From assembly GCA_024693225.1 (NCBI GenBank), contig JAILLI010000166.1:1-32982 (forward strand): a stretch of DNA of 32,982 nt, written 5' to 3'. The notes under the pieces were generated by a model. The model worked only from the letters and a program-made list of their open reading frames with translations, was not told the DNA's origin and searched no databases. Shown here piece after piece: positions 15,936 to 24,163 of this stretch. Within the stretch, counting starts at the first letter, position 1, and every line of letters begins with the position of its first letter. The position numbers and the translations under genes were made by a program. The DNA is from Lachnospiraceae bacterium (lineage in GTDB: Bacteria > Bacillota > Clostridia > Lachnospirales > Lachnospiraceae).

Positions 15936-17756
15936 ATGTACATATTCAGTATCATTTCCCTGCTTGGCGGACTGGCCCTGTTCCTGTACGGAATGAGGCT
16001 TATGGGTAATAATCTTAAGGAGAGTTCTTCGGGAACACTGAAGATCGTCATCGGAAAGATCACCGATAATGCCGTCAAGGCTTTCTTCGTCGGAATGATA
16101 ATGACAGCCATAATACAGTCATCAACAGCCACCATAGTCATCACATCAGGTCTCGTCGCAGCAGGCGTTATATCCCTCGATCAGTCATTCGGAATAATAG
16201 TCGGCGCTAATGTCGGAACAACGATCACAGGTCAGATCATCAGACTTATGGACATTAATGCCGAGAACGGGTCCTTTCTGCAGTTCTTTCAGCCTTCCAC
16301 CCTTGCTCCGATCGCTCTTATGATCGGGATAATACTCATAATGGGCTTTCGTTTCAAAAGATCCGACAATATAGGAAATATAGCGGTCGGGTTCGGTATA
16401 CTCTTTACGGGTCTCATGAACATGACGAGTGCCGTCAGCGCTTTTTCGGAAAGCGGGATAGTCGACAGGCTCTTTGAGAATATGGGAAACAATCCGGTGA
16501 TCGGATATCTGACGGGTGCATCGATAGCATTTGTTCTCCAGTCTTCATCGGCTACTATCGGTATGCTGCAGGCGTTTTCACAAGCAGGCACCATACCCTT
16601 CAAAGTCGTATATGTCGTGATCGTCGGTGTATATCTCGGTGACTGTGTTACAACCGGTATAGTCTGTTCCATCGGGGCCAAGCCGGATTCAAAGAGGGTC
16701 GGCCTTGTAAACATCATCTATAACCTGGCCAAGACAGTCCTTGTCCTCGTTGTCGTCGTTATACTGAAGAAGACGGGAGTGATCGACGGTCTGTGGGATA
16801 TGACGATGCGTTCGGGAAGTATAGCCAATGTCAACACTATATTCAATCTCGCATGTGCCATAGTCCTCCTTCCTTTCGGAGGTATAATCAAGAAGGCGTC
16901 ATACGCCATCGTCAAGGATGAAGAGGTTACAGCAGGCAAATATGCGGACAAGGTCACCGCTCTCAACCCGGTATTCTTCAGGACACCGGCCATAGCTTTT
17001 GGAGGATGTTATGATGTACTGACTGTGATGTTTGATGCCGCCAGGCAGAATGTGGGCAAGGCCTTTTCCGTTATAGAAAGATATGATGGGGATACAGTAT
17101 CCGAGATACATGAAGAGGAAGAGAACATAGATTATCTGACCGACCGTGTTGACAAGTATCTGGTCCAGCTGGCTCCCTATGTAAATGAGGATCTGCATAT
17201 CAGGATACTCAAGCAGTATCACAAGCTTGTTTCCGAGTTTGAACATCTGGGAGATCATGCGGACAGGATGGCGGATGCGGCTACAAGGCTGCGGGAAGGG
17301 AGGATCGTTTTTTCCAGGAACGCTTCTGAAGAGATCCGGCTTACCAGGGAGCTTGTTTCTGAGATACTGGAGTATGCGAGCCGGGCTTTTGAAAAGAGAG
17401 ATGTGAGTGCGGCTTATCATATCGAACCCTGTGTCAACGTGTTGCAGGATCTGACCACCACACTTCATGACAATCATCTTGTAAGGCTTCGTGAAGGACA
17501 GTGTACCGTAAAAGGCGGTGTTGTATTTTCTGACATACTGACGAACGTTGAAAGGATCGGAAAGACCTGCTCCAATATAGGCATAGCAACTATAGCCAGA
17601 GTGAGTTCCGAGGTCGACAACCGGGCCCATTCATATACAGCCCGGATACGGCAGGGGAAGAACGAGGAGTATAATGCCGAGTATGACAGGGTCCATAAAG
17701 AATATCATGATAAACTGGCTGCTATAGGCAGTGTTACGGAGGCAGGGAATGTTTAA
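15936..17756 (+). CDS. Na/Pi cotransporter family protein with PhoU domain
   Basis: A 606-residue protein. Two inverted transport repeats carry the diagnostic QSST (61-64, in IIQSSTATIVIT) and QSSS (202-205, in VLQSSSATIGM) motifs of type II sodium/phosphate symporters (PF02690). GGLALFLYGMRLMG at the start is the usual first helix. From about residue 380 to 590 the protein is soluble and helical like PhoU, with E/D-rich heptads (EFEHLGDHADRMADA) that bind metals in PhoU. This NptA/YjbB-like arrangement couples phosphate flux to a regulatory domain. Ribosome site GAGGA (15924-15928). Its stop overlaps the next gene by 8 nt. Confidence 0.93.
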   Translation: MYIFSIISLLGGLALFLYGMRLMGNNLKESSSGTLKIVIGKITDNAVKAFFVGMIMTAIIQSSTATIVITSGLVAAGVISLDQSFGIIVGANVGTTITGQIIRLMDINAENGSFLQFFQPSTLAPIALMIGIILIMGFRFKRSDNIGNIAVGFGILFTGLMNMTSAVSAFSESGIVDRLFENMGNNPVIGYLTGASIAFVLQSSSATIGMLQAFSQAGTIPFKVVYVVIVGVYLGDCVTTGIVCSIGAKPDSKRVGLVNIIYNLAKTVLVLVVVVILKKTGVIDGLWDMTMRSGSIANVNTIFNLACAIVLLPFGGIIKKASYAIVKDEEVTAGKYADKVTALNPVFFRTPAIAFGGCYDVLTVMFDAARQNVGKAFSVIERYDGDTVSEIHEEEENIDYLTDRVDKYLVQLAPYVNEDLHIRILKQYHKLVSEFEHLGDHADRMADAATRLREGRIVFSRNASEEIRLTRELVSEILEYASRAFEKRDVSAAYHIEPCVNVLQDLTTTLHDNHLVRLREGQCTVKGGVVFSDILTNVERIGKTCSNIGIATIARVSSEVDNRAHSYTARIRQGKNEEYNAEYDRVHKEYHDKLAAIGSVTEAGNV

Positions 17757-18342
17757 GCTTATAAAACACTTCAGAACGGTAAGTGAGCACAGGAGGATGG
17801 TAAGACAGGGATGTTTCAGGGTAGGTCTATATCTTCAGGGCCTTACTCATGATCTTTCCAAATACAGCCCGTCGGAATTCTTTGTGGGAGCGAAGTATTA
17901 TCAGGGATATCGCAGTCCCAACAATGCGGAGCGCGAAAAAAAGGGCTATTCGGAAGCCTGGATGCATCACAAGGGACGGAACAAGCATCATTATGAATAC
18001 TGGACGGATTACAGGTCAGGAAAACGGGACGGAGAGGAACATGTGATAGTCCCCATGAGAATGCCCAAAAAGTATCTCGTTGAGATGTATGTGGACAGGG
18101 TCGCCGCATCCGCCATATACAACAAGGGTCATTATACATGCGACATGCCGCTCAAGTATTACAAAAGAGGCGATTATACCAACCTTATAGAGGAACATAC
18201 AAGGGCTGAGCTGGAGAATCTCCTTAAAATGCTGGCAGCCAACGGACCGGTGGTCACCGAGAGCTATATAAGGAATGTGATACTGAAGCATCACCCGGGC
18301 GCACGTCTGGCTGAACGCCTGGCAAAACGAAGGAAGAAATGA
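17749..18342 (+). CDS. DUF5662 family protein
   Basis: A 197-residue soluble protein. FRVGLYLQGLTHDLSKYSPSEF and HHKGRNKHHYEYW are the conserved blocks I associate with DUF5662; the clustered His/Asp residues suggest a metal-binding, HD-like site, but no activity is established. The ATG at 17749 is chosen over the upstream GTG (17731) because GGAGG at 17738-17742 sits six bases before it. It overlaps the symporter gene by 8 nt and endonuclease III by 4 nt, so the three are translationally coupled. What phosphate transport has to do with it is unclear. Confidence 0.85.
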   Translation: MFKLIKHFRTVSEHRRMVRQGCFRVGLYLQGLTHDLSKYSPSEFFVGAKYYQGYRSPNNAEREKKGYSEAWMHHKGRNKHHYEYWTDYRSGKRDGEEHVIVPMRMPKKYLVEMYVDRVAASAIYNKGHYTCDMPLKYYKRGDYTNLIEEHTRAELENLLKMLAANGPVVTESYIRNVILKHHPGARLAERLAKRRKK

Positions 18343-19001
18343 TGGCTAGCGCAAGGACACATGAGATCATAGAGATCTTCAGGAAGATGTATTCGGATGA
18401 GGTCAGGTGTTATCTGGTATACAAAGAGCCCTGGCAGCTCCTTATTGCTACTATCCTCAGTGCCCAGTGTACCGATGAGCGGGTCAATATGATCACAAAG
18501 GATCTGTTTAAGAAGTATCCTTCTCTTTCGGATCTGGCTAATGCAGACCGGTCTGAACTGGAGCAGGATATAAGGCAGGCAGGCTTTTTCCGGAACAAGG
18601 CTGCGAATATCATCGGATGTTCCCGTATGCTGATAGAAGAATACAAAGGAGAAGTGCCAAGCGATATAGATGAGCTTACCGCTCTTCCCGGAGTGGGGCG
18701 TAAGACTGCAAATGTGATCCGGGGGAATATCTACGGTATCGCTTCTATAGTTGTGGATACGCATGTTAAACGTATATCGGGAAGGCTGAAGCTGACAAAG
18801 GAAGAAGATCCGGAAAAGATAGAATACGATCTGATGAGGGTCATACCCAGGGAATACTGGATACTGATAAACATCTGGTTCATCACTTTTGGTCGGACGA
18901 TATGTAAGGCACAGTCTCCAAAATGTCAAGAATGTCCGCTGGCAGGATATTGCCGGGATCATTCCCTGAAGAAGCCGGGTCGGAAGAGCCGTCAAGCCTG
19001 A
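18339..19001 (+). CDS. nth: endonuclease III
   Basis: A 220-residue DNA glycosylase/AP lyase that removes oxidised pyrimidines. The helix-hairpin-helix LPGVGRKTANVI holds catalytic Lys122, and VVDTHVKR holds catalytic Asp140. The [4Fe-4S] ligands are C189, C196, C199 and C205 with the standard 6-2-5 spacing. LLIATILSAQCTDERVN is the family N-terminal motif. The start overlaps the stop of the preceding gene (ATGA); a second ATG follows immediately and is equally possible. Its last 119 bp are also coding on the other strand. Confidence 0.97.
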   Translation: MMASARTHEIIEIFRKMYSDEVRCYLVYKEPWQLLIATILSAQCTDERVNMITKDLFKKYPSLSDLANADRSELEQDIRQAGFFRNKAANIIGCSRMLIEEYKGEVPSDIDELTALPGVGRKTANVIRGNIYGIASIVVDTHVKRISGRLKLTKEEDPEKIEYDLMRVIPREYWILINIWFITFGRTICKAQSPKCQECPLAGYCRDHSLKKPGRKSRQA

Positions 19002-19626
19002 TCACGGCTGATGTATGGGAATCGAGTATATTCTGAAGTTTGTTAATGGTGGACTGCTTTGTCAGGGAACGGATGGTGCCGGCGCAGTTTATCAGCCGCT
19101 GTATTTCCACATAGAGCCCTTTTGATGCATATATCTCGGCAAGCGCCGTATAATTTCCGGATATATCGGACCCCAGATCAATGGCAGTATTAAGGGTGGT
19201 CAGGGCCTCTTCTTCATGATCCGCATTAAGGTACTCAATGCCCAGGTCATAAAGATCCTTGCAAAGAGATGTGAAGTCCTGATCGTATTCGGTAAGTATG
19301 GGAAGATTGGCAGCTCCGTAAGTAAGCTTGAGATCGGTATTGGAGATACCGGTAAGATTGACAAGCTTTTTTTCGGACAGACGGACGATATCGGCGATAA
19401 GCGCTGCACACCGTTCGTTTACGGCAGGATCCGGCATGGGGATGCTTTCAAGAGGGACTTTGATAAAGGCAAGATCGTCAAGCGGCTGCCGGAGAGTGTT
19501 GTTGGCTTTGCGTTCTTTTTCGTTAAACATCCTTATGGCGTCACCGGGTTTGGATGACGTAAATTTCATGAATACGAAAATGAAACCGGCAACCAGTACA
19601 ATGGTTGTAAATATCGGTGATATCAT
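18883..19626 (-). CDS. membrane-anchored hypothetical protein with TPR-like helices
   Basis: A 247-residue protein of no family I recognise. Residues 3-20 (PIFTTIVLVAGFIFVFMK) are an N-terminal membrane anchor. The rest is helical and soluble; residues ~125-175 look like tetratricopeptide repeats (LGIEYLNADHEEEALTTLNTAI, then NYTALAEIYASKGLY), suggesting a protein-binding scaffold. It is the only long open frame between 19002 and 19626, so it is likely real although its ribosome site (ATAGGTAA) is weak. The final ~39 codons run antisense through the iron-sulfur region of nth. Its start codon lies beside the promoter of the opposite-strand operon, implying interdependent expression. Confidence 0.75.
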   Translation of the reverse strand: MISPIFTTIVLVAGFIFVFMKFTSSKPGDAIRMFNEKERKANNTLRQPLDDLAFIKVPLESIPMPDPAVNERCAALIADIVRLSEKKLVNLTGISNTDLKLTYGAANLPILTEYDQDFTSLCKDLYDLGIEYLNADHEEEALTTLNTAIDLGSDISGNYTALAEIYASKGLYVEIQRLINCAGTIRSLTKQSTINKLQNILDSHTSAVIRLDGSSDPASSGNDPGNILPADILDILETVPYISSDQK

Positions 19627-19633
19627 ATATAAT
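19605..19633 (+). promoter_or_regulatory. promoter for the small-peptide/VanW operon
   Basis: TTGTAA (19605-19610) and TATAAT (19628-19633) are spaced by 17 bp. The start would be near 19640, about 29 nt ahead of the 35-residue gene. The boxes straddle the start codon of the minus-strand gene. A minus-strand TATACT (19654-19649) could be that gene's -10, so the two promoters face across each other. Confidence 0.7.
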
Positions 19634-19668
19634 TACCTATCAATAACAAGTATAAGGAATGGTGGAAA

Positions 19669-19776
19669 ATGATAAACTTTCAAAAGAAAAAAACAAAGCA
19701 GGTCATATCTGGAGTGATAATAGCGATACTGGTCCTTGCCATGATAGTGCCTACGTTGCTGTATCTTGTATCATAA
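19669..19776 (+). CDS. 35-residue single-pass membrane peptide
   Basis: ATG to TAA encodes 35 residues: a basic N-terminus (MINFQKKKTKQ) followed by a continuous hydrophobic segment (VISGVIIAILVLAMIVPTLL) and YLVS. This is a typical small membrane protein with N-in topology. AAGGA and GGTGG precede the ATG, and a good promoter lies about 30-60 bp upstream. The gap to the VanW-domain gene is under 30 nt, so the two share a transcript. I do not recognise a named family. It could assist membrane insertion or regulate the exported neighbour; that is inference. Confidence 0.7.
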   Translation: MINFQKKKTKQVISGVIIAILVLAMIVPTLLYLVS

Positions 19777-19803
19777 ACAAAATGGGCAGGTGTGTCAATC
19801 GAT

Positions 19804-21453
19804 ATGAACAGAGGTAAAAACATACACAGAACTGTAAAGATCGCAGCGGCATCTGCTGCGTTCATATTGGGTTTTCTGTCGATGCCGTCTGAGGTCTTCG
19901 CTCTTTCGGGCGAAGAGATATACGGGGGTGCCAATTCTCTTGTAAAGGACGCGATAGATGTTATCAGGAGCACAGGGAACGGCCTGCCGGCCGAGCCCAC
20001 TTTTAACATGGACATCGAGACCTTTATTGAACCGGACCTTTCCGGAACAATACTTGACGGGGTCTATATCGATGATATCGATCTTTCCGGCAGGACCTAC
20101 GATGAAGCTGTTCAGCTTGTAAATGACAAGGTAAGTTCGATGGCCGGCGCCAACATCACCCTTAATTCCGTTGAAGGCCACAGCGTCAGTCTTACTGCTG
20201 AAGAGCTCGGGATGACCTGGGATGACAAGAAGACAATAGAAGAGGCGTTGTATCTGGGAAGAAGCGGCAATCTGGTGGAGAGATACAAGCAGCGCAAGGA
20301 TCTGGAGCATGATAAAGCCGTATATCCACTCAGGCTGCATTTTGACAGGAATGCCATAACCGACATCGTAAAAGAGCAGGGAGACCTGTACAACGTGGAA
20401 GCGCAGGATGCCAGTCTGTCCAAGGAAAACGGGTCTTTTGTGATCACTGAGGGAACAAAGGGTGAGAAGATAGATGTCGGAGCATCCGTATCGCGGATCC
20501 TTACGGGGCTTGACAATTTCAAGGGATCGGATATGACCATGGATATGGTGGTTGTTGAAGATGTTCCCAAAGCAGGCAAGGAAGATCTTGAGAAGATAAA
20601 GGATGTTATCGGCAGCTTCAGGACAAGTTTCAAAACATCCGGAGCGGACAGGTCCGGAAACGTGAGAAACGGGACCAGGCTTGTCAACGGAACAGTACTT
20701 CTTCCCGGGGATTCATTTTCAATGTACGCCACTGTAAGTCCCTTTACCGAAGAAAACGGATATTATCTTGCAGGGTCCTATCTTAACGGTATGGTGGTCG
20801 AGAGCCTGGGCGGAGGGATATGCCAGGTCAGCTCCACTTTGTATAATGCTGTCCTCAGGGCAGAGCTTCAGGTTGATGAGCGCCACAACCATTCCATGAT
20901 AGTCTCCTATGTAGATCTTTCAAGTGATGCCGCCATATCCGGTACCAGCAAGGACTTCAAGTTCACGAACACTTCGGAGTACCCGATCTATATCGAGGGA
21001 TATACAACAGAAGATAAACAGATAGTATTCAACATATACGGGGTTGAGACCAGACCCGAGAACAGGAAAGTGTCTTATGAAAGCGAGCAGATCTCGGAGA
21101 CGATACCCGAGGGTGACAAGATCATAGCTGACGGCGGTGCGCCGATAGGATCAATCACCACGCAGGGAGCTCATACGGGATATGTCGGAAAGCTGTGGAA
21201 GATCGTTACCGTTGACGGGAAGGAAACGGAGAGGACCGAGGTCAATAAGAGCGTATATCTGCCTACTCCGAGAACGGCCACGGTCGGGACCGCAACCGAC
21301 AATCCTGCGGCGGCAGCGATGATACAGACTGCCATTGCATCCGGAAGTATTGATATGGTCAAGGCAACGATCGGGGAACTTAATGCTGCAGCAGCTGCGG
21401 CTGCGGCTGCAGGGGAGGTGGCACCTCCGGCTGAGGGGGAGGCACCTCAATAG
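19804..21453 (+). CDS. VanW domain exported protein
   Basis: 549 residues. A signal peptide or anchor occupies ~10-33 (ending SEVFA). Two PG_binding_4-like segments follow (~85-260). The VanW domain (PF04294) spans ~270-415 with FRTSFKTSG, LPGDSFSMYATVSP and the diagnostic GGGICQVSSTLYNAVLRAEL. A G5-like strand region follows (ISETIPEGDKI onward). The tail contains nine consecutive alanines (528-536) and a proline/glutamate-rich end. VanW proteins are cell-surface proteins linked to peptidoglycan; the molecular function is unknown. A GTG at 19792 is in frame; the ATG at 19804 is preferred for its better-spaced AGGTG, but either is possible. Follows the 35-residue membrane peptide. Confidence 0.92.
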   Translation: MNRGKNIHRTVKIAAASAAFILGFLSMPSEVFALSGEEIYGGANSLVKDAIDVIRSTGNGLPAEPTFNMDIETFIEPDLSGTILDGVYIDDIDLSGRTYDEAVQLVNDKVSSMAGANITLNSVEGHSVSLTAEELGMTWDDKKTIEEALYLGRSGNLVERYKQRKDLEHDKAVYPLRLHFDRNAITDIVKEQGDLYNVEAQDASLSKENGSFVITEGTKGEKIDVGASVSRILTGLDNFKGSDMTMDMVVVEDVPKAGKEDLEKIKDVIGSFRTSFKTSGADRSGNVRNGTRLVNGTVLLPGDSFSMYATVSPFTEENGYYLAGSYLNGMVVESLGGGICQVSSTLYNAVLRAELQVDERHNHSMIVSYVDLSSDAAISGTSKDFKFTNTSEYPIYIEGYTTEDKQIVFNIYGVETRPENRKVSYESEQISETIPEGDKIIADGGAPIGSITTQGAHTGYVGKLWKIVTVDGKETERTEVNKSVYLPTPRTATVGTATDNPAAAAMIQTAIASGSIDMVKATIGELNAAAAAAAAAGEVAPPAEGEAPQ

Positions 21454-21461
21454 GGGATCTC

Positions 21462-22454
21462 ATGTTAAAGACCGGTAAAGTACCTGAAAACATACTCAGG
21501 AGAACCATAATCAAACAGATCAGGACTAAACGTGAGGAAATCCTTGTCGGAGCCGGAGTCGGCGAAGACTGTGCGGCTATTGAGCTTTCCGGCGATGAGA
21601 TATTTGTGGTATCCACGGATCCCATAACGGGAACGAGCCATGACATCGGAGCCCTTGCGGTTCATGTCACGGCAAATGATATAGCATCAAGCGGTGCGCA
21701 GGTCATAGGGATAATGCTGTCCGTCCTTCTTCCCGAAGGAAGCGAAGAGGAAGACCTTAAGATCATCATGAGCCAGGCGGAAGAGGTATGTGCAAGACTC
21801 AACATCCAGACGATCGGAGGACATACAGAAGTTACTCCTGTTGTCAATCAGATCGTGATCACTGCCACCGGTATCGGAAAAGTAAAGAAAGACAGACTGA
21901 TCACAACATCATCGGCCCATCCGGGAGATGATGTTGTTGTTACTAAATGGATAGGCCTTGAGGGCACTTCCATAATCGTCAACGAAAAGAAAGAAGAGCT
22001 TCAGAAGAGGTTTTCTTCTTCATTTCTGGAAACGGCAAAGGGATTTTCCGAATACCTGTCTGTTGTTGAAGATGCAAGGATCGCAGCATCGGTCGGGGTC
22101 AGTGCCATGCATGACGTGACTGAAGGAGGGATATTCGGTGCTTTGTGGGAAGTTGCCGAGGCAAGCGGATGCGGTCTTGATATAAGCCTTTATGATATTC
22201 CCATAAGGCAGGAGACTGTAGAGATATGTGAAGAATTCCGGATCAATCCCTACATGCTGATATCAAGCGGTTCAATGCTGATCACTGCGCCTAACGGACT
22301 GGACGTGGTAAGGGCCTTGAAAGCTGCAGGTATAAATGCAGCTGTGATCGGAAAGGTCACAGGCGGTAATGACAGGATAATACGTAACGGAGACGGGACC
22401 AGATACCTTGAACCTCCCGGTCCCGATGAGCTGTATAAGATATACCGAAAATGA
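21462..22454 (+). CDS. AIR synthase-related (HypE/PurM-like) protein
   Basis: A 330-residue protein with the PurM/HypE two-domain fold (PF00586, PF02769). GEDCAAIEL near the N-terminus supplies the acidic metal/ATP site, HVTANDIASSGAQ is the conserved helix, and MHDVTEGGIFGALWEVAEA is the hallmark of the C-terminal domain. HypE itself ends in a PR(I/V)C tail whose cysteine carries the carbamoyl/cyano group; this protein ends DELYKIYRK with no cysteine, so it is not canonical HypE. No hydrogenase maturation genes are nearby. Ribosome site AGGGGA at 21453-21458, 8 nt after the VanW gene. The substrate is unknown. Confidence 0.85.
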   Translation: MLKTGKVPENILRRTIIKQIRTKREEILVGAGVGEDCAAIELSGDEIFVVSTDPITGTSHDIGALAVHVTANDIASSGAQVIGIMLSVLLPEGSEEEDLKIIMSQAEEVCARLNIQTIGGHTEVTPVVNQIVITATGIGKVKKDRLITTSSAHPGDDVVVTKWIGLEGTSIIVNEKKEELQKRFSSSFLETAKGFSEYLSVVEDARIAASVGVSAMHDVTEGGIFGALWEVAEASGCGLDISLYDIPIRQETVEICEEFRINPYMLISSGSMLITAPNGLDVVRALKAAGINAAVIGKVTGGNDRIIRNGDGTRYLEPPGPDELYKIYRK

Positions 22455-22490
22455 AATGAGGCGGCCTGTACGGCCATGAAAGGATGCGAC

Positions 22491-22973
22491 ATGAGAGAAG
22501 AGATACTGAATTTTATCGAGAAGAACAGCAGGGTGGATCTGAAAGAGGTTGCAGTCTGTCTCGGCATAAGTGAGATCGACGTTGCAAACGAGCTTGCTGC
22601 TATGGAGAGCGAAGGGATCATCTGCGGATATCATACCCTTATTGACTGGGACAAGGTGACTGAGGAGAGGATACATGCGCTGATAGAAGTCAGGGTCACT
22701 CCTCAGAGGGGCAAGGGATTTGATGAGATAGCGGAGCGCATATACAAATATCCCGAAGTCCAGTCTACTTATCTGATCAGCGGAGGCTATGATCTTCTTG
22801 TCTTTATGGAAGGCAAGACGCTGCGTGAGATATCATCCTTTGTATCCCAGAAGCTGTCTACTCTCGATTCAGTCATCAGTACGACGACACATTTTGTCCT
22901 TCGCAAATACAAGGATCACGGTATCATTTTAAACAGGAATGAGGAAGATGAAAGGATGATCATTACACCATGA
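22491..22973 (+). CDS. Lrp/AsnC family transcriptional regulator
   Basis: A 160-residue regulator. Residues 1-50 form a winged-helix (VDLKEVAVCLGISEIDVANEL) and ~60-135 an RAM ligand-binding domain (IHALIEVRVTPQ, then TYLISGGYDLLVFMEG and the closing TTTHFVLRKYKDHG). Lrp proteins sense amino acids and form octamers. The ATG at 22491 is chosen because AAAGGA sits six bases upstream; an in-frame ATG at 22476 would add five residues. It overlaps the aminotransferase start by 4 nt. This strongly suggests it regulates the metabolism of that enzyme's substrate and its own operon. Confidence 0.92.
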   Translation: MREEILNFIEKNSRVDLKEVAVCLGISEIDVANELAAMESEGIICGYHTLIDWDKVTEERIHALIEVRVTPQRGKGFDEIAERIYKYPEVQSTYLISGGYDLLVFMEGKTLREISSFVSQKLSTLDSVISTTTHFVLRKYKDHGIILNRNEEDERMIITP

Positions 22974-24139
22974 GAAATCCCCTGTCACAGACTATAACAT
23001 CCATTAAGCCGTCAGGCATCAGGAAGTTTTTTGATCTTGCAAGCGAAAGAGCCGACACTATATCTCTCGGTGTCGGAGAGCCTGATTTTGACACGCCCTG
23101 GCATATAAGGGACGAAGGTATATATTCCCTTGAAAAAGGCCGGACCTTCTATACATCCAATTCGGGTCTTAAGGAACTTCGGGAAGAGATATGCAGATAC
23201 TATGCCAGAAGGTTTAAAATCTCCTATGATCCGCTTAAGGAGACCATCATAACAGTCGGCGGTTCGGAGGCCATAGATATAGCACTCCGTGCCATGGTAG
23301 ATCCCGGTGATGAAGTAATAGTCCCCCAGCCCTGTTATGTTTCTTATGAGCCTTGTGCCATTCTTGCAGGTGCAAAGCCCGTCATCATAGAGCTTAAGAA
23401 TGAGGATGACTTCCGGCTTACCCCCGAAGAACTTGAAGAAGCCATTACAGACAGGACCAAGATACTGGTTCTTCCCTTCCCCAACAATCCGACCGGAGCC
23501 ATCATGGAGAGGGAGGATCTGGAAAAGATAGCAAAGATCTGTATAGAAAAGGATATCTTTGTTCTGTCCGATGAGATATATGCCGAGCTCACCTTCAAGA
23601 ACGATCATGTATCCATAGCATCGATCCCCGGCATGAAGGAAAGGACGATAGTCATAAACGGTTTTTCCAAGGCATATGCCATGACAGGCTGGAGGCTGGG
23701 CTATGCAATGGGTCCAGAGGAGATCATCTCACAGATGACCAAGATCCATCAGTTTGCCATTATGTGTGCACCTACCACAAGCCAGTATGCGGCGGTCGAA
23801 GCAGTTCGCAACGGGGATGAGGATGTCAAAAAGATGAGGACATCATATAACCAGAGAAGGAACTTTCTTATGGATGCGTTTCATAAGATGCAGCTTCCCT
23901 GTTTTGAACCTTTCGGAGCCTTTTATGTATTCCCGGATATAAGGGAATTTAATATGACCAGTGAGGAATTTGCTTTTGCCCTGCTTGATTCCCAGTCTGT
24001 GGCGGTAGTGCCGGGAACAGCATTCGGTTCATGCGGAGAGGGATTTTTGAGGATATCTTATGCCTATTCCCTGGAAAAGCTCAAGACCGCGATGGAAAGG
24101 ATAGCTGTGTTCATAGGTGAATTAAGAGAAGGCAGATGA
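22970..24139 (+). CDS. PLP-dependent class I/II aminotransferase
   Basis: A 389-residue fold-type I enzyme. The Schiff-base lysine is K234 in NGFSKAYAMTGWRLGY. Other cofactor contacts are N173 (PNNPTG), D201 and Y204 (SDEIYAE), and R242. The C-terminal arginine that binds the substrate carboxylate lies in GFLRISYAYS. The sequence resembles the aspartate/aromatic aminotransferase branch (GVGEPDFDTP), but the amino donor cannot be read. Translationally coupled to the Lrp-type regulator (ATGA). Its stop is only 2 bp from the stop of the convergent sensor kinase gene. Confidence 0.94.
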   Translation: MRNPLSQTITSIKPSGIRKFFDLASERADTISLGVGEPDFDTPWHIRDEGIYSLEKGRTFYTSNSGLKELREEICRYYARRFKISYDPLKETIITVGGSEAIDIALRAMVDPGDEVIVPQPCYVSYEPCAILAGAKPVIIELKNEDDFRLTPEELEEAITDRTKILVLPFPNNPTGAIMEREDLEKIAKICIEKDIFVLSDEIYAELTFKNDHVSIASIPGMKERTIVINGFSKAYAMTGWRLGYAMGPEEIISQMTKIHQFAIMCAPTTSQYAAVEAVRNGDEDVKKMRTSYNQRRNFLMDAFHKMQLPCFEPFGAFYVFPDIREFNMTSEEFAFALLDSQSVAVVPGTAFGSCGEGFLRISYAYSLEKLKTAMERIAVFIGELREGR

Positions 24140-24163
24140 TGTCATTCATCATCCGTGTTTTTT
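24135..24163 (+). terminator. possible terminator at the convergent junction
   Basis: GATGATG (24135-24141), loop TCATT, CATCATC (24147-24153), then CGTG and six T (24158-24163). The stem is only 7 bp and the T-run starts 4 nt late, so the terminator would be weak. It covers both stop codons of the converging genes. Confidence 0.35.

Noticed and set aside
16899-17630. 243-residue minus-strand frame inside the phosphate symporter gene
   Set aside because: It lies wholly opposite the well-supported symporter/PhoU coding sequence and has no domain or start signal.
20112-20732. 206-residue minus-strand frame within the VanW-domain gene
   Set aside because: Antisense of an established coding region; composition is serine/leucine rich as expected of a shadow.
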